A stretch of 64,000 bases of DNA from positions 372,001-436,000 of the forward strand of contig CAJTFS010000001.1 of assembly GCA_910575495.1 (NCBI GenBank), read 5' to 3'. A model generated the notes under the pieces. That model saw only the letters and a program-made list of their open reading frames with translations, was not told where the DNA came from and searched no databases. Shown in pieces: positions 33,222 through 42,026 of this stretch; the stretch's first letter is position 1, and each line of letters opens with the position of its first letter. Both the position numbers and the translations under genes were made by a program. Origin of the DNA: Bacteroidales bacterium. Lineage in GTDB: Bacteria > Bacteroidota > Bacteroidia > Bacteroidales > Rikenellaceae.

Positions 33222-34999
33222 GGTTTTTCGGCCTGTTCCAGCCTGCGGGCGATCGCGGCGGCATCGTAGCCCCGTTCGAGCGCCTTGCGCCAGTAGGTTT
33301 CGGCCATGAAGCGCTGGCCCAGCGCATGCAGGATGTCGCCGTAGTGGAGCGCCAGTTCCGCGCTGTTGCGGCTGTCGAGCGCTATGGCCTGCTGCATCGT
33401 GCGGCGCGCCTCCTCCAGGCGCCCCAGGCGGAAAAGCACCCACGCATGGGTATCCAGGTAGGTAGGATTGTTGTCCGTGAGCTCCACCGCGCGGGTCGAC
33501 ATCGTCAGCGCTTTCTCCAGTTCGAGCCCCTCCTCCGCCAGGAAATAGGCATAGTTGTTGAGAACCAGCGGGTTGTCCGGCGCAAGTTTCAGGCTGCGGT
33601 CGTAGGCCCCGAAACACGATTTGAGCGCCCGGCGGCGGTCGGCGGACTTCGGGGCCGGCATCCGCACGGCCATCTGGTGCCAGGTGTCGCCCGTGAGCCC
33701 CCAGATCACGGCACGCAGCGAATCGGTGTCGGCATACCCGAGCGATTTGCGGTAGACCTTCAGCGCTTCGGCATGCCGCCCCGAATAGCTCAGCGCATTG
33801 CCCTTGGCCATGTGGAACATCGGCCGGTCGGGGAAGAGCGCCAAGGCCCGGTCGGCATAGCGGTCGACCGAGTCGGTGCGCTGGAGGTAGGTTTCGATGT
33901 CGATCACCGAAGCGAAATACTCCTCCACGGGGGGCACATCCTCCGTGTGGAGCTTGTAGAGTTCCAGTGCGCGCTCCAGCTCGCCCGACGCGATGAGATG
34001 GCGGGCATAAAGCTCCACCACCCGCTTGTCGCGCGGATAGCGGATGGCCAGCATCGAGGCCAGGTCGTTGAGCTGCACGTAGTTTTCGCGATAGAAGCGC
34101 ATGTCCGAAGTGAACTGCCCGAAACGGGCCGTCTTGCGCTCCAGCGGCATCGACTCGAGGGCGAACATCCGCTTGGTCACACCCAGCATGGCCCGGTAGT
34201 TGCGCCGTTCGCCGTAGAAATCGGAGAGTGCGGCGAGCGTGGCGAGCGACGTGGAGTCGATCTCCAGCGCACGGTCGTATTCGGCCAGCGCCAGCGAATC
34301 CTTGCCCGTACGGGCATAAAGCCCGGCCAGCACCACATGGTGCTCGGCTTCGTAGGGCGCCGCATCGACCATGGCCCGCGCTTCGGCGACGGCCTTGTCG
34401 AGCTGCCGCGTGGAGACCAGCAGCTGCCGTTTCATGGCGCTGAGCATGGGGATGCGGCCGAAACGCACCTCGGCCGTGTCGAGCGTAACGATGGCCATAT
34501 AGGGCTGCCCGTCGAGCTCGTAGAGCGCCGCCAGGATGCGGTAATTGTCCGGATTGTTGGGTTCGGCGCGCTGCAATTCGCGGAAAACCCCGAGCGCAGG
34601 CCGGTACCGGCCCGAGCGCACCAGCGCCTGGCCGTGGAGCGAGCGGTACCACAGATCGGCCGTATCGAGCCGGCTGGCCCGGCCGGCCATCTCGGCAGCT
34701 GCGGCGGGCTCCTCCTCCATCTGCGACACGGCCAGCCCGTAGTAGGCCGGCGCGAAGGTCGAATCGGCGCGGATCGCTTCGCGGAAAAGGTCGCAAGCCC
34801 GGGCCGAATCGCCCTCGATGGCATAGCGCTTGACGCCCTCGGTGTAGAGGTAGAGGCTCCGCAGCGAATCGGCCCACTCGGGAACCGGACCGCCGCTCCG
34901 CTGCGACCTGGGCGACGCCGGCGAGGCGCTCCCCCGGGCCGCAAGGGCCGTCGCGAAGAGCGCCGCACAAAGAACCGATATGGCCGCAAGGCGTTTCAT
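33218..34999 (-). CDS. Periplasmic tetratricopeptide repeat protein
   Basis: 593 aa from ATG 34999, giving a signal peptide (MKRLAAISVLCAALFATALA) cleaved near residue 23. The rest is built of TPR-like helix pairs, for example FAPAYYGLAVSQMEEEP, PDNYRILAALYELDGQP, LATLAALSDFYGERRNY and NPLVLNNYAYFLAEEG, about 12 repeats. It probably scaffolds protein interactions in the periplasm. The 4-nt overlap with the EnvC-like gene suggests a joint envelope or division function, as such pairs recur in Bacteroidetes. No catalytic domain is visible. Confidence 0.85.
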   Translation of the reverse strand: MKRLAAISVLCAALFATALAARGSASPASPRSQRSGGPVPEWADSLRSLYLYTEGVKRYAIEGDSARACDLFREAIRADSTFAPAYYGLAVSQMEEEPAAAAEMAGRASRLDTADLWYRSLHGQALVRSGRYRPALGVFRELQRAEPNNPDNYRILAALYELDGQPYMAIVTLDTAEVRFGRIPMLSAMKRQLLVSTRQLDKAVAEARAMVDAAPYEAEHHVVLAGLYARTGKDSLALAEYDRALEIDSTSLATLAALSDFYGERRNYRAMLGVTKRMFALESMPLERKTARFGQFTSDMRFYRENYVQLNDLASMLAIRYPRDKRVVELYARHLIASGELERALELYKLHTEDVPPVEEYFASVIDIETYLQRTDSVDRYADRALALFPDRPMFHMAKGNALSYSGRHAEALKVYRKSLGYADTDSLRAVIWGLTGDTWHQMAVRMPAPKSADRRRALKSCFGAYDRSLKLAPDNPLVLNNYAYFLAEEGLELEKALTMSTRAVELTDNNPTYLDTHAWVLFRLGRLEEARRTMQQAIALDSRNSAELALHYGDILHALGQRFMAETYWRKALERGYDAAAIARRLEQAEKP

Positions 35000-35057
35000 G
35001 ATCTTTCCGAAAATCCGCAAGCCGGAGCCGCAGCCCGTCGGCCGGCCCGGCCGACGG

Positions 35058-36086
35058 TCAGAGCGCCTCGTCGAACTGGTGCAGGAAGCGCACGTCGTTC
35101 TCGAAGTAGAGACGCAGGTCCTTGACTCCGTATTTGAGCATGGCGATGCGCTCAATACCCATGCCGAACGCGAAGCCGGAGTACTTGTCGGGGTCGATAT
35201 CGTTTGCTTTCAACACATTGGGATCCACCATGCCGCAGCCCATGATCTCCAGCCACCCGGTGCCTTTGCAGACCGGACAGCCCTTGCCGCCGCAGAGGTT
35301 GCACGAGACGTCGACCTCGGCCGACGGCTCGGTGAAGGGAAAGTAGGAGGGACGCATGCGGATGGCCGTCTGCTCGCCGAAGATCTCCTTGGCGAAGTAG
35401 AGCAGCGACTGTTTCATGTCGGCGAACGAAACCCCCTCGTCGATATAGAGGCCCTCGATCTGGTGGAAGATGCAGTGGGCTCGGTAGGAGATCGCCTCGT
35501 TGCGGAAGACGCGGCCCGGGCAGATCACGCGGATGGGCGGTTTCCGGTGCTCCATGGTCCGCACCTGGATCGACGAAGTGTGCGTGCGCAGGAGGATGTC
35601 GGGGTTCTTGGCGATGAAGAACGTGTCCTGCATGTCGCGCGCCGGATGCTCGGGCGGGAAGTTCAGCGCCGAGAAAACATGCCAGTCGTCCTCGATCTCG
35701 GGACCCTCGGCCACCGTGTAGCCCAGGCGCGAGAAGACCTCGACGATGCGGTTGCGGACCAACGAAATGGGATGGCGCGAACCCAGCCGCTCGGCCGAAC
35801 CCGGGCGGGTCAGGTCGTCGGAGGCCGCCGCCGAAGCGTCTGCCGCGGCGTTCTGCAACTCCTCGCGCAGGGCGTTGATGCGCGTCGTGGCTTCGTTCTT
35901 CAGCCGGTTGAGCTGCTGGCCCAACTCGCGCTTGAGTTCCGGCGCCACCGTCTTGAATTCCTCCATCAGAGCCGTCAGTTCGCCTTTTCTACCCAGCATT
36001 CTGATGCGGAATTCCTCGATTTCGGCCGCCGCCTTGGGTTTGAATTCTTCGACGCGTCGGAGAAGTTCGTTGATTTTGTCGGTCAT
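35058..36086 (-). CDS. pheS: Phenylalanine--tRNA ligase alpha subunit
   Basis: 342 aa, normal length. N-terminal coiled coil (residues 1-85) that grips tRNA, then the class II catalytic core: motif 2 region HTSSIQVRTM with RNEAISYRAHCIFHQIEG, and motif 3 GFAFGMGIERIAMLKYG near 305-320. It also carries a CGGKGCPVCKGTG stretch at about 267-279, a cysteine insertion that I recall from Bacteroidetes PheS. It is free-standing; pheT is not adjacent here. A TAACTTTG promoter box lies 53 nt upstream of the start. Confidence 0.97.
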   Translation of the reverse strand: MTDKINELLRRVEEFKPKAAAEIEEFRIRMLGRKGELTALMEEFKTVAPELKRELGQQLNRLKNEATTRINALREELQNAAADASAAASDDLTRPGSAERLGSRHPISLVRNRIVEVFSRLGYTVAEGPEIEDDWHVFSALNFPPEHPARDMQDTFFIAKNPDILLRTHTSSIQVRTMEHRKPPIRVICPGRVFRNEAISYRAHCIFHQIEGLYIDEGVSFADMKQSLLYFAKEIFGEQTAIRMRPSYFPFTEPSAEVDVSCNLCGGKGCPVCKGTGWLEIMGCGMVDPNVLKANDIDPDKYSGFAFGMGIERIAMLKYGVKDLRLYFENDVRFLHQFDEAL

Positions 36087-36138
36087 ATTTTGTCGGTTTG
36101 TCGTTTTTACCTACTTTTGGCACAAAGCCTTTAATGTG

Positions 36139-36174
36139 CAAAGTTAAAAAAAATTCACGATTCATAATTCACAA
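36139..36174 (-). promoter_or_regulatory. Promoter of pheS
   Basis: On the - strand TAACTTTG (36146-36139) preceded by a T-rich stretch and AATTCACGAT-type repeats (36150-36174). The start of transcription would be near 36132, 46 nt upstream of pheS. Confidence 0.6.
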
Positions 36175-36321
36175 TCCGCATTTAGTTTGCACCGCCCCGA
36201 CCGATGCGGGCCCCGGTCCGCGCCAGGCCCTGCCGTTTCGGCGCGGGAGAACCCTGCGAACGCGGACCTTCCGACCCCGACCGTCATCAACCCCATGTTC
36301 AGCATGATCCCCAAAAACCGT

Positions 36322-38652
36322 ATGCTTCGCCCCATGTACCGTTTCCTGCTTCCGCTCTGCGCCCTGGCGCTTTTCGGCCCGCTTCGGGCGCAAACTCCGC
36401 ACGACGGCTCCCTGCCGGCACGCCGCGGCGTAGGCGTGGTGCTGAGCGGCGGCGGCGCCAAAGGCCTCTACCACATCGGCGTGCTCGAAGCGCTCGAACA
36501 GGAGGGCATACCCGTCGATTTCGTAGCCGGCACCTCCATGGGTTCGATCGTCGCGGCCATGTACGCGGCCGGTTATTCGCCCGCCGAAATGCGGGAAATC
36601 GTCTCCTCGGGCGTGGTGAAGGAGTGGGTTTCGGGGCGCATCGATCCCATCCGCCACATGTCTTTCTACCGGCAGATAAGCCACAGCCCTGCGATGGTGA
36701 GTTTCCGCTTCGACCTGAGCGCCCCCAAGCGCAAGTTCCGCGTGCCCTCCAACCTGATCTCCTCCACGCAGATCGACATGGCCTTCGCCGAACTCTTCGC
36801 CTCGGCAACGGCCGCGTCGGGCGGCAATTTCGACCGGCTGATGGTGCCTTTCCTCTGCGTGGCCAGCGACATCAACCACCGCACGCCCGTGGTCCTGCGC
36901 CGCGGCGATCTGGGCGAAGCGGTGCGTTCGTCGATGTCCATTCCGCTGGTCTTCAAACCCATGCAGCGCGACTCGATGCTGCTCTACGACGGCGGCATCT
37001 ACGACAACTTCCCGTGGAAACCCCTCGACCGGGAGTTCCGGCCTGCGCTGATCGTGGGTTCCATCTGCACCAGCGGCAACACGCCGCCGACTCCCGAGAG
37101 CAGCATGCTCGACCAGGCTTTCATGCTCGCCATGCAGGACACCGACTACACCCTGCCCGAGGGGCGCAGCGTCACGATCCGCCGCGGCGTCGAGGCGGGC
37201 ATGCTCGACTTCGACCGGCCCGACCCCATCATGGATGCCGGCTATGCCGACGCCATGGAGGCCATGCCGCAGATACGGGCCGCCGTGAGCCGGCGCCGCA
37301 CCCCCGAGGAGTCCGAGGCCCGGCGCCGCGCTTTCCGCGCTAAATGTCCGCCCCTGGTCTTCGACAACTACGAATTCGAGGGTCCCACCGAAGCCCAGCG
37401 GGCCTACCTGCGCGACTTCGCACAGGTCGAGCGCCGCATGCCCGGCCAGCAGCGCCGCATGGAATTCGCCGAACTGCGCGACAACCTCTACGGCATCCTG
37501 GCCGACGACGACATCACCCTGGACTACCCCACCGTACGCTACGACTCCCTGCGCGGCAGCTACACTTTCGCCGCACGGTTCACCGCCAAACCCAACTTCA
37601 AGTTCACGGTGGGCGGCAACGCCTCCTCCACGGCATTCAACCAGGTATACCTGGGCATCGACTACCGCACCGTGGGCCGCGCCGCCCAGCAGTTCGGTCT
37701 CGATCTCTACCTCGGACCTCTCTACACGTGGGGCGCACTGGGCGGCCGCACCGACTTCTTCCTGTGGCGGCCGCTCTTTCTGAGCTACTCGGCCGACTTC
37801 TCGGTCAGCAACTACCGTCACGGCTCTTTCGGGCGGCTCTCCAAGATCGACAACACGGCGTCCGTCAAGGAGAGCGAGGGTTTCGTCTCGCTCTGCGCCG
37901 GCATGCCGCTCACGCAGCGCAGCGTCGTCACGCTCCAGACCAACGGCGGCTTCGCCAATTTCCACTACGCCTCCGACAACCTCTCGGTCTTCGACCACAC
38001 CCGCTTCTCCTACTTCGGCATCAAGGCCGAAGTCGAGCGCAACACCCTCGACAAGGTGCTCTATCCCCGCCGCGGCTCCGACCTCACCGTCTCGGCCATC
38101 TACATCTCCGGCCGCGACAAGTTCTCGCCGTCCAGCACCCGCAGCTTCATCAGCCGGATCCCGCGCCGGTGGTTCGGAGGACGGTTCTCGTGGGACATCT
38201 ACCACGACATCCCCGCGTGCCGCTGGTTCTCCGTCGGGTTCAACTTCGACGCCGTCGTCACCGACCTGCCCCGCTTCACCACCGCCGGCGCCACGCGCAT
38301 GGCCATGCCTGCCTACACGCCCGTCCAGCACTCCAAGATGATCTACATGCCCGATTTCCGGGCCAAACGCTTCGTCGCCGCCGGTGTCATGCCCACGTTC
38401 GACCTGATGCCCAACTTCTTCTTCCGCACGGGATTCTACACCATGCTGCGCGAGCGTCACAACGAACTTTCGCCCACAGGACGCGCCGACCAGCGGTGGC
38501 ACTACATCACCGAGGCGTCGCTGGTCTATCACACCCCCATCGGCCCCGTCAGCCTTGCACTGACCAAATACGACCTCCACGACTGGCGGAACATGTACCT
38601 CACTTTCAATTTCGGCTACGCCATCTTCGCGCCCAAGGGAAGATTCTATTGA
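36322..38652 (+). CDS. Patatin-like phospholipase fused to an outer-membrane beta-barrel
   Basis: 776 aa from ATG 36322; ATGs at 36295, 36304 and 36334 are in frame, so the exact start is uncertain. A signal peptide ends near LRAQ (residue 24). The patatin domain (36-240) has oxyanion GGGAKG (43-48), nucleophile Ser72 in GTSMG and Asp223 in DGG. A linker is followed by about 400 residues of alternating beta strands with terminal aromatic residue (APKGRFY), a BamA/Omp85-like barrel. Such fusions (type Vd-like) act at the outer membrane as phospholipases or secrete their own passenger. It is divergent from pheS and surrounded by repeats. Confidence 0.9.
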   Translation: MLRPMYRFLLPLCALALFGPLRAQTPHDGSLPARRGVGVVLSGGGAKGLYHIGVLEALEQEGIPVDFVAGTSMGSIVAAMYAAGYSPAEMREIVSSGVVKEWVSGRIDPIRHMSFYRQISHSPAMVSFRFDLSAPKRKFRVPSNLISSTQIDMAFAELFASATAASGGNFDRLMVPFLCVASDINHRTPVVLRRGDLGEAVRSSMSIPLVFKPMQRDSMLLYDGGIYDNFPWKPLDREFRPALIVGSICTSGNTPPTPESSMLDQAFMLAMQDTDYTLPEGRSVTIRRGVEAGMLDFDRPDPIMDAGYADAMEAMPQIRAAVSRRRTPEESEARRRAFRAKCPPLVFDNYEFEGPTEAQRAYLRDFAQVERRMPGQQRRMEFAELRDNLYGILADDDITLDYPTVRYDSLRGSYTFAARFTAKPNFKFTVGGNASSTAFNQVYLGIDYRTVGRAAQQFGLDLYLGPLYTWGALGGRTDFFLWRPLFLSYSADFSVSNYRHGSFGRLSKIDNTASVKESEGFVSLCAGMPLTQRSVVTLQTNGGFANFHYASDNLSVFDHTRFSYFGIKAEVERNTLDKVLYPRRGSDLTVSAIYISGRDKFSPSSTRSFISRIPRRWFGGRFSWDIYHDIPACRWFSVGFNFDAVVTDLPRFTTAGATRMAMPAYTPVQHSKMIYMPDFRAKRFVAAGVMPTFDLMPNFFFRTGFYTMLRERHNELSPTGRADQRWHYITEASLVYHTPIGPVSLALTKYDLHDWRNMYLTFNFGYAIFAPKGRFY

Positions 38653-38799
38653 TCTGGCAATCAATCCGGAAGCAGATTTCCGGAAAACTGCGCCGCTCGT
38701 GCCGAACCGCTGCGGAACAACGACAGAACAACGGCGGCAACGGAATTTCCGCGCCTCAACGAAAGCTGCCGGCCGGAGTTTTGCATGTTCCGAAAAGTT

Positions 38800-39000
38800 T
38801 TTTTATATTTGCATTCGGACAATCTTACTCCAAGATAAGATTACAGCACAGGGTTCTTTACATATTTCGTTATAGCGATTGTATCTTTACTTTGAAATCT
38901 GGTACATTTTATGGCTTAAGATACACCGACCCTCTCAGGAGGGCGTGTGTTGTTTTATAAGCCAAGGGTTTGCCAGAACCTCAAAGTAATAAACCGGCAG
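38800..39000 (+). ncRNA. Structured RNA element with long hairpin, copy B
   Basis: Promoter-like TATATTTG near 38808 and a GTTCTTTACATAT block are followed by a hairpin at 38899-38976: outer arms CTGGTACA/TTTGCCAG, perfect inner stem TGGCTTA/TAAGCCA and an apical CCCTC/GAGGG. The order and several unpaired blocks (GCGATTGTATCTTT, CCTCAAAGTAATAA) match copy A at 23560-23835, but the second stem has changed on both sides. The apex differs too. This points to a folded RNA. It lies 150 nt after the patatin gene. Confidence 0.55.
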
Positions 39001-39049
39001 CGTCTTCCTGTATTCATAGGACGTGTGCCGAATTTTACGAAACCCGGGC

Positions 39050-39082
39050 CTATCGGAAGCCTTCGAAAGCGTAGAACGGCAC
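39050..39082 (-). CDS. Micro-ORF, 10 aa, MPFYAFEGFR
   Basis: GTG start at 39082, stop at 39050. It lies on the - strand just inside the conserved block with TATCTTTT (39106-39113), mirroring the micro-ORF at 23492-23539. The peptides share M-P-x-F-aromatic-A-F. It may instead be a piece of the conserved RNA. Confidence 0.2.
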   Translation of the reverse strand: MPFYAFEGFR

Positions 39083-39092
39083 ACTTCTTTTT

Positions 39093-39192
39093 TTTCTGCC
39101 GGATGCAATCGGAAAAAGATAGCAGCGGCAGATTTCTGTTGACCGTTTCATCGTGTACGGCAAACAAGTGAGTTGCGTCGTCTGCCGCTGCT
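39093..39192 (-). promoter_or_regulatory. Conserved promoter/hairpin block, copy B
   Basis: On the - strand CTGCCGCTGC, TATCTTTT, CCGATTGCATCCGGCAG, matching the + strand block at 23436-23470. On the + strand the flanks AGCAGCGGCAGA (39120) and TCTGCCGCTGCTTTTT (39179-39194) form a potential terminator-like stem spanning about 60 nt. Confidence 0.45.
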
Positions 39193-39202
39193 TTTTCACC
39201 AT

Positions 39203-39300
39203 CTCAGGCAGCCCCCGCCCGGAGTGATGCAGGCGCGGTTCATGATTCATGCACCGTTTCCCGTTTCGGTTTGGTTTGTGTCAGCGCGGCAGGCAGATGC
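39203..39300 (+). other. Conserved hairpin element, copy B
   Basis: GCCCGGAGTGATGCAGG opens the stem and TGTGTCAGCGCGGCAGG closes it (TGATGCA/TGTGTCA with wobble pairs), with about 50 nt inserted in the loop. The block before it, GTCTGCCGCTGCTTTTTCA and CATCTCAGGCAGC, is shared with copy A. No variable-region cassette follows. Confidence 0.5.
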
Positions 39301-39797
39301 GGGTTCGCGCTGGAGGTCGGAGCAGGAATCGGTTGCCCCGGGGTCGGACCCGGGAATCGTCCGCCGGCCGGACAGCAGCAACCGTTGTTTTCATAAGCCG
39401 GATGCGGAGCCGAACTCGTTTCGAGCTTTGCCGAAGCGAGTAAACCTCCCCGGCAGGGAATGTTGCAACCCGGTATTTGCGGGGCTGCTCTTTGGGGCTA
39501 AGGAGAGGCCGGACCATTCTCTTGATGCTTACCCGCAAGAATACCCCTCGCCGCTTTGCAGGTCTGAAAGCCGCATAAGCTGCAACCTCCCCCAGCGGAG
39601 CATGCAATTTCCGGCTGTTGCCGGGCGTATTCCGGGCTGCGGTCCGAAAACAAGCCTGAATCCCGCCTCCCCCGACAGACCGAATACCGAATCGGCAGAC
39701 CGGGAGCATTTACGGATAAGTTTTTGCCGTTCCGAACAAAGGAACGAACCGGTCCTCCGCCGTCCGCCGGCACCCCATAGGCCCTCGCTTCCCGATA
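39301..39797. other. Non-coding stretch between hairpin copy B and M13 peptidase
   Basis: About 500 bases without a supportable gene. It holds a GTATTTGCGGGGCTGCTCTTT block (39472) similar to the terminator after hairpin copy A, and a REP-like fragment (39576-39640) with CCCCCAGCGGAG and CGGCTGTTGCCGGGC. Open frames here are short and overlap one another. Confidence 0.5.
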
Positions 39798-39838
39798 AAA
39801 CAGGAAACCCCGGAGCAAAACTCCGGGGTTTCCTGTTT
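39798..39838 (-). terminator. Terminator of the M13 peptidase gene
   Basis: Perfect 17-bp stem (AACAGGAAACCCCGGAG with its complement) around a 5-nt loop, 14 nt beyond the stop codon, followed by TTTTAT on the - strand. Confidence 0.9.
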
Positions 39839-39851
39839 CTGAAAAGTCCTG

Positions 39852-41882
39852 CTACCAGATAATCACGCGTTGCTCCTCGGGCAGGAACATGGCGCCCTCG
39901 GTGATGCCGAACGCATCGTAGAACGACTGGAGGTTGCGCAACGTGGCGTTCACGCGCCACTTGCCGAGCGAATGGACGTCGAGCTTGGTCAGCCGTGCGA
40001 TCTCCTCATCGCGGATATTCTGCGCCCACAGGGTCGCATAGCCCAGATAGAAGCGCTGAGCATCCGTAAAACCGTCGATCGGCGCCGGGGCGGGCTTCCC
40101 CTCCAGCGAGTTGCGATAAGCCGTCCAGGCCACGCGCAAACCGCCCTGATCGGCGATGTTCTCGCCCAGCGACAAGGCACCGTTCGCGAAGATGGCGGGC
40201 TGGCCCTCCTTGGCGGGCAGCACCTCGATGGAGTCGAACTGCTTGACCAGGATGTCGGTCTTGGCCTTGAACGCCTCCGAATCGGCCTCGGTCCACCAGT
40301 TGTTCATGTTGCCGTCCTTGTCGAAGTTGCGGCCCTGGTCGTCGAATCCGTGGGTCATTTCATGACCGATCACAACGCCGATGGCACCGTAGTTCACTGC
40401 ATCGTCGGCCGCAGGGTTGAAGAACGGCGGCTGGAGAATGGCGGCCGGGAAGCAGATTTCGTTGGTCAGCGGGCTGTAGTAGGCATTGACCATCTGCGGG
40501 GGCATGTACCACTCGCTGCGGTCGACGGGTTTGCCCAGGTCGGCGATGTTGTCGGCCGTATACCAGGCGCTGGCATTGACGATGTTTTCCCAATAGCTCT
40601 TCGAGGGATCGATTTCGAGCGTCGAATAGTCCTTCCACTTGTCGGGGTAGCCGATCTTCACGGTGAACGACGCCAGCTTCTCGCGGGCCCGGGCCTTGGT
40701 CTCGGCCGACATCCAGTCGAGCGAGTCGATATGCTGGCCCAGCGCCGTCTGGAGGTTCTTCACCAGAGCGAGCATGCGGGTCTTGTCCTCCTCGGGGAAG
40801 TATTTGGCCACGTAGATCTCGCCCACGGCCTCCGAAAGCGTGCTGTTGGGAACCGACATGGCGCGCTTCCAGCGGGGTTTCATCTCCTTCTGTCCGGCCA
40901 TCGTCTTGCCGAAGAACTCGAACGAGGCGTTCTGGAAATCGTCGCTCAGGTAGTTGGCGGCCGCATCGATATACTGCGCAGCCAGGTAGTAGCGGATTTC
41001 ATCGAGCGACGCCGTCTTCAGCAGTTTGTTGGCGTTGGCCAGCGACGAAGGGGTCGACACGATGATCGTATCGAAGTCGCCGATGCCCATCGTACGGTAG
41101 TAGGCCGGCCAGTCGATAGCATCGTACGTGGCCTCGAACTGAGCTCTCGGCATGGGGTTGTACTGCGCCGGAATGTCGCGCAGCTCCACGCTCGACCACA
41201 TCTTGTCGGCCAGCCGCGTTTCGATCGCCATCGTGCCCTCGACCGCCTTGCCGATCTCCTCCTCGGGCAGCCCCGCGAGGCGGAAAAGGGTAGAGAGATA
41301 GGTCTTGTAGGCATCGCGGAACTTCTCGTTCTCGGCATCGAGATAGTAGTCGCGGTCGCCCATCATCAGCCCCGACTGCGAAGCGTAGAGCGCATTCATC
41401 GAGCTGTTCATCAGATCGGCTTCCACACCCACCGAGAAGAACGGATTGGCCACGGCCGAGTGGAGTCCGGCGATAGCTTCGGTGAGCTGCGCGCGATCGT
41501 CGATGGCCAGCAGCGAGTCGACGGCAGCCTTGACGGGCGCCGCACCCTCGGCGTTGAGCCGCGCGGAGTCGAGCCCCATCTTGTAGAGATCGGAGATCTT
41601 CTGTTCGACCGAACCCGGCTCAGAAGTGCGGGCGGTCATCTCGGCAAAAAGTTCGTTGATGCGCTTCTCGTTGTTCTCGCGCAGCACGTCGAACGACCCG
41701 TAGCGCGAAAACTCGGGTTTGAGAGGGTTGTGCGCCTGCCAGCCGCCCGTAGCGTACTGGTAGAAATCCTCTGCGGGAGCGACCGAGAGGTCGAAATTGG
41801 CCATGTCGATGGCCGGCGCTTTCGGCTTATTCTGACAACCTGCCATACAAACCATTGCTGCTAAGACAAATACTTTTTTCAT
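39852..41882 (-). CDS. M13 family zinc metallopeptidase (PepO/neprilysin-like lipoprotein)
   Basis: 676 aa from ATG 41882; upstream in-frame codons would spoil the lipoprotein signal. MKKVFVLAAMVCMAGC ends in a lipobox with Cys16. The M13 N-terminal domain (about 35-420) is followed by the catalytic part: HEMTH at 507-511, then GENIAD with the third zinc ligand Glu574. The YATGGW motif at residues 45-50 and the C-terminal W are family marks. It degrades peptides in the periplasm or at the outer-membrane face. It is transcribed alone and ends at a strong terminator. Confidence 0.95.
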   Translation of the reverse strand: MKKVFVLAAMVCMAGCQNKPKAPAIDMANFDLSVAPAEDFYQYATGGWQAHNPLKPEFSRYGSFDVLRENNEKRINELFAEMTARTSEPGSVEQKISDLYKMGLDSARLNAEGAAPVKAAVDSLLAIDDRAQLTEAIAGLHSAVANPFFSVGVEADLMNSSMNALYASQSGLMMGDRDYYLDAENEKFRDAYKTYLSTLFRLAGLPEEEIGKAVEGTMAIETRLADKMWSSVELRDIPAQYNPMPRAQFEATYDAIDWPAYYRTMGIGDFDTIIVSTPSSLANANKLLKTASLDEIRYYLAAQYIDAAANYLSDDFQNASFEFFGKTMAGQKEMKPRWKRAMSVPNSTLSEAVGEIYVAKYFPEEDKTRMLALVKNLQTALGQHIDSLDWMSAETKARAREKLASFTVKIGYPDKWKDYSTLEIDPSKSYWENIVNASAWYTADNIADLGKPVDRSEWYMPPQMVNAYYSPLTNEICFPAAILQPPFFNPAADDAVNYGAIGVVIGHEMTHGFDDQGRNFDKDGNMNNWWTEADSEAFKAKTDILVKQFDSIEVLPAKEGQPAIFANGALSLGENIADQGGLRVAWTAYRNSLEGKPAPAPIDGFTDAQRFYLGYATLWAQNIRDEEIARLTKLDVHSLGKWRVNATLRNLQSFYDAFGITEGAMFLPEEQRVIIW

Positions 41883-41990
41883 GTTTGGAGTTTTGAACGT
41901 TCGTAGAAACCGCCCGGAGCCAGCCACCGGACGAACTTTCCGCTGCATGTGCCGCCGGAGGGATCCGACGCGGCATACAAGATTACCAAC

Positions 41991-42023
41991 CGAAAAGGCC
42001 GCTCCTCGGGAGCGGCCTTTTCG
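41991..42023. terminator. Terminator of pgk
   Basis: Perfect 15-bp stem CGAAAAGGCCGCTCC / GGAGCGGCCTTTTCG with a 3-nt loop, immediately beyond the pgk stop. The inner AAAA/TTTT pairs let it work on either strand. Confidence 0.9.
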
Positions 42024-42026
42024 TGT

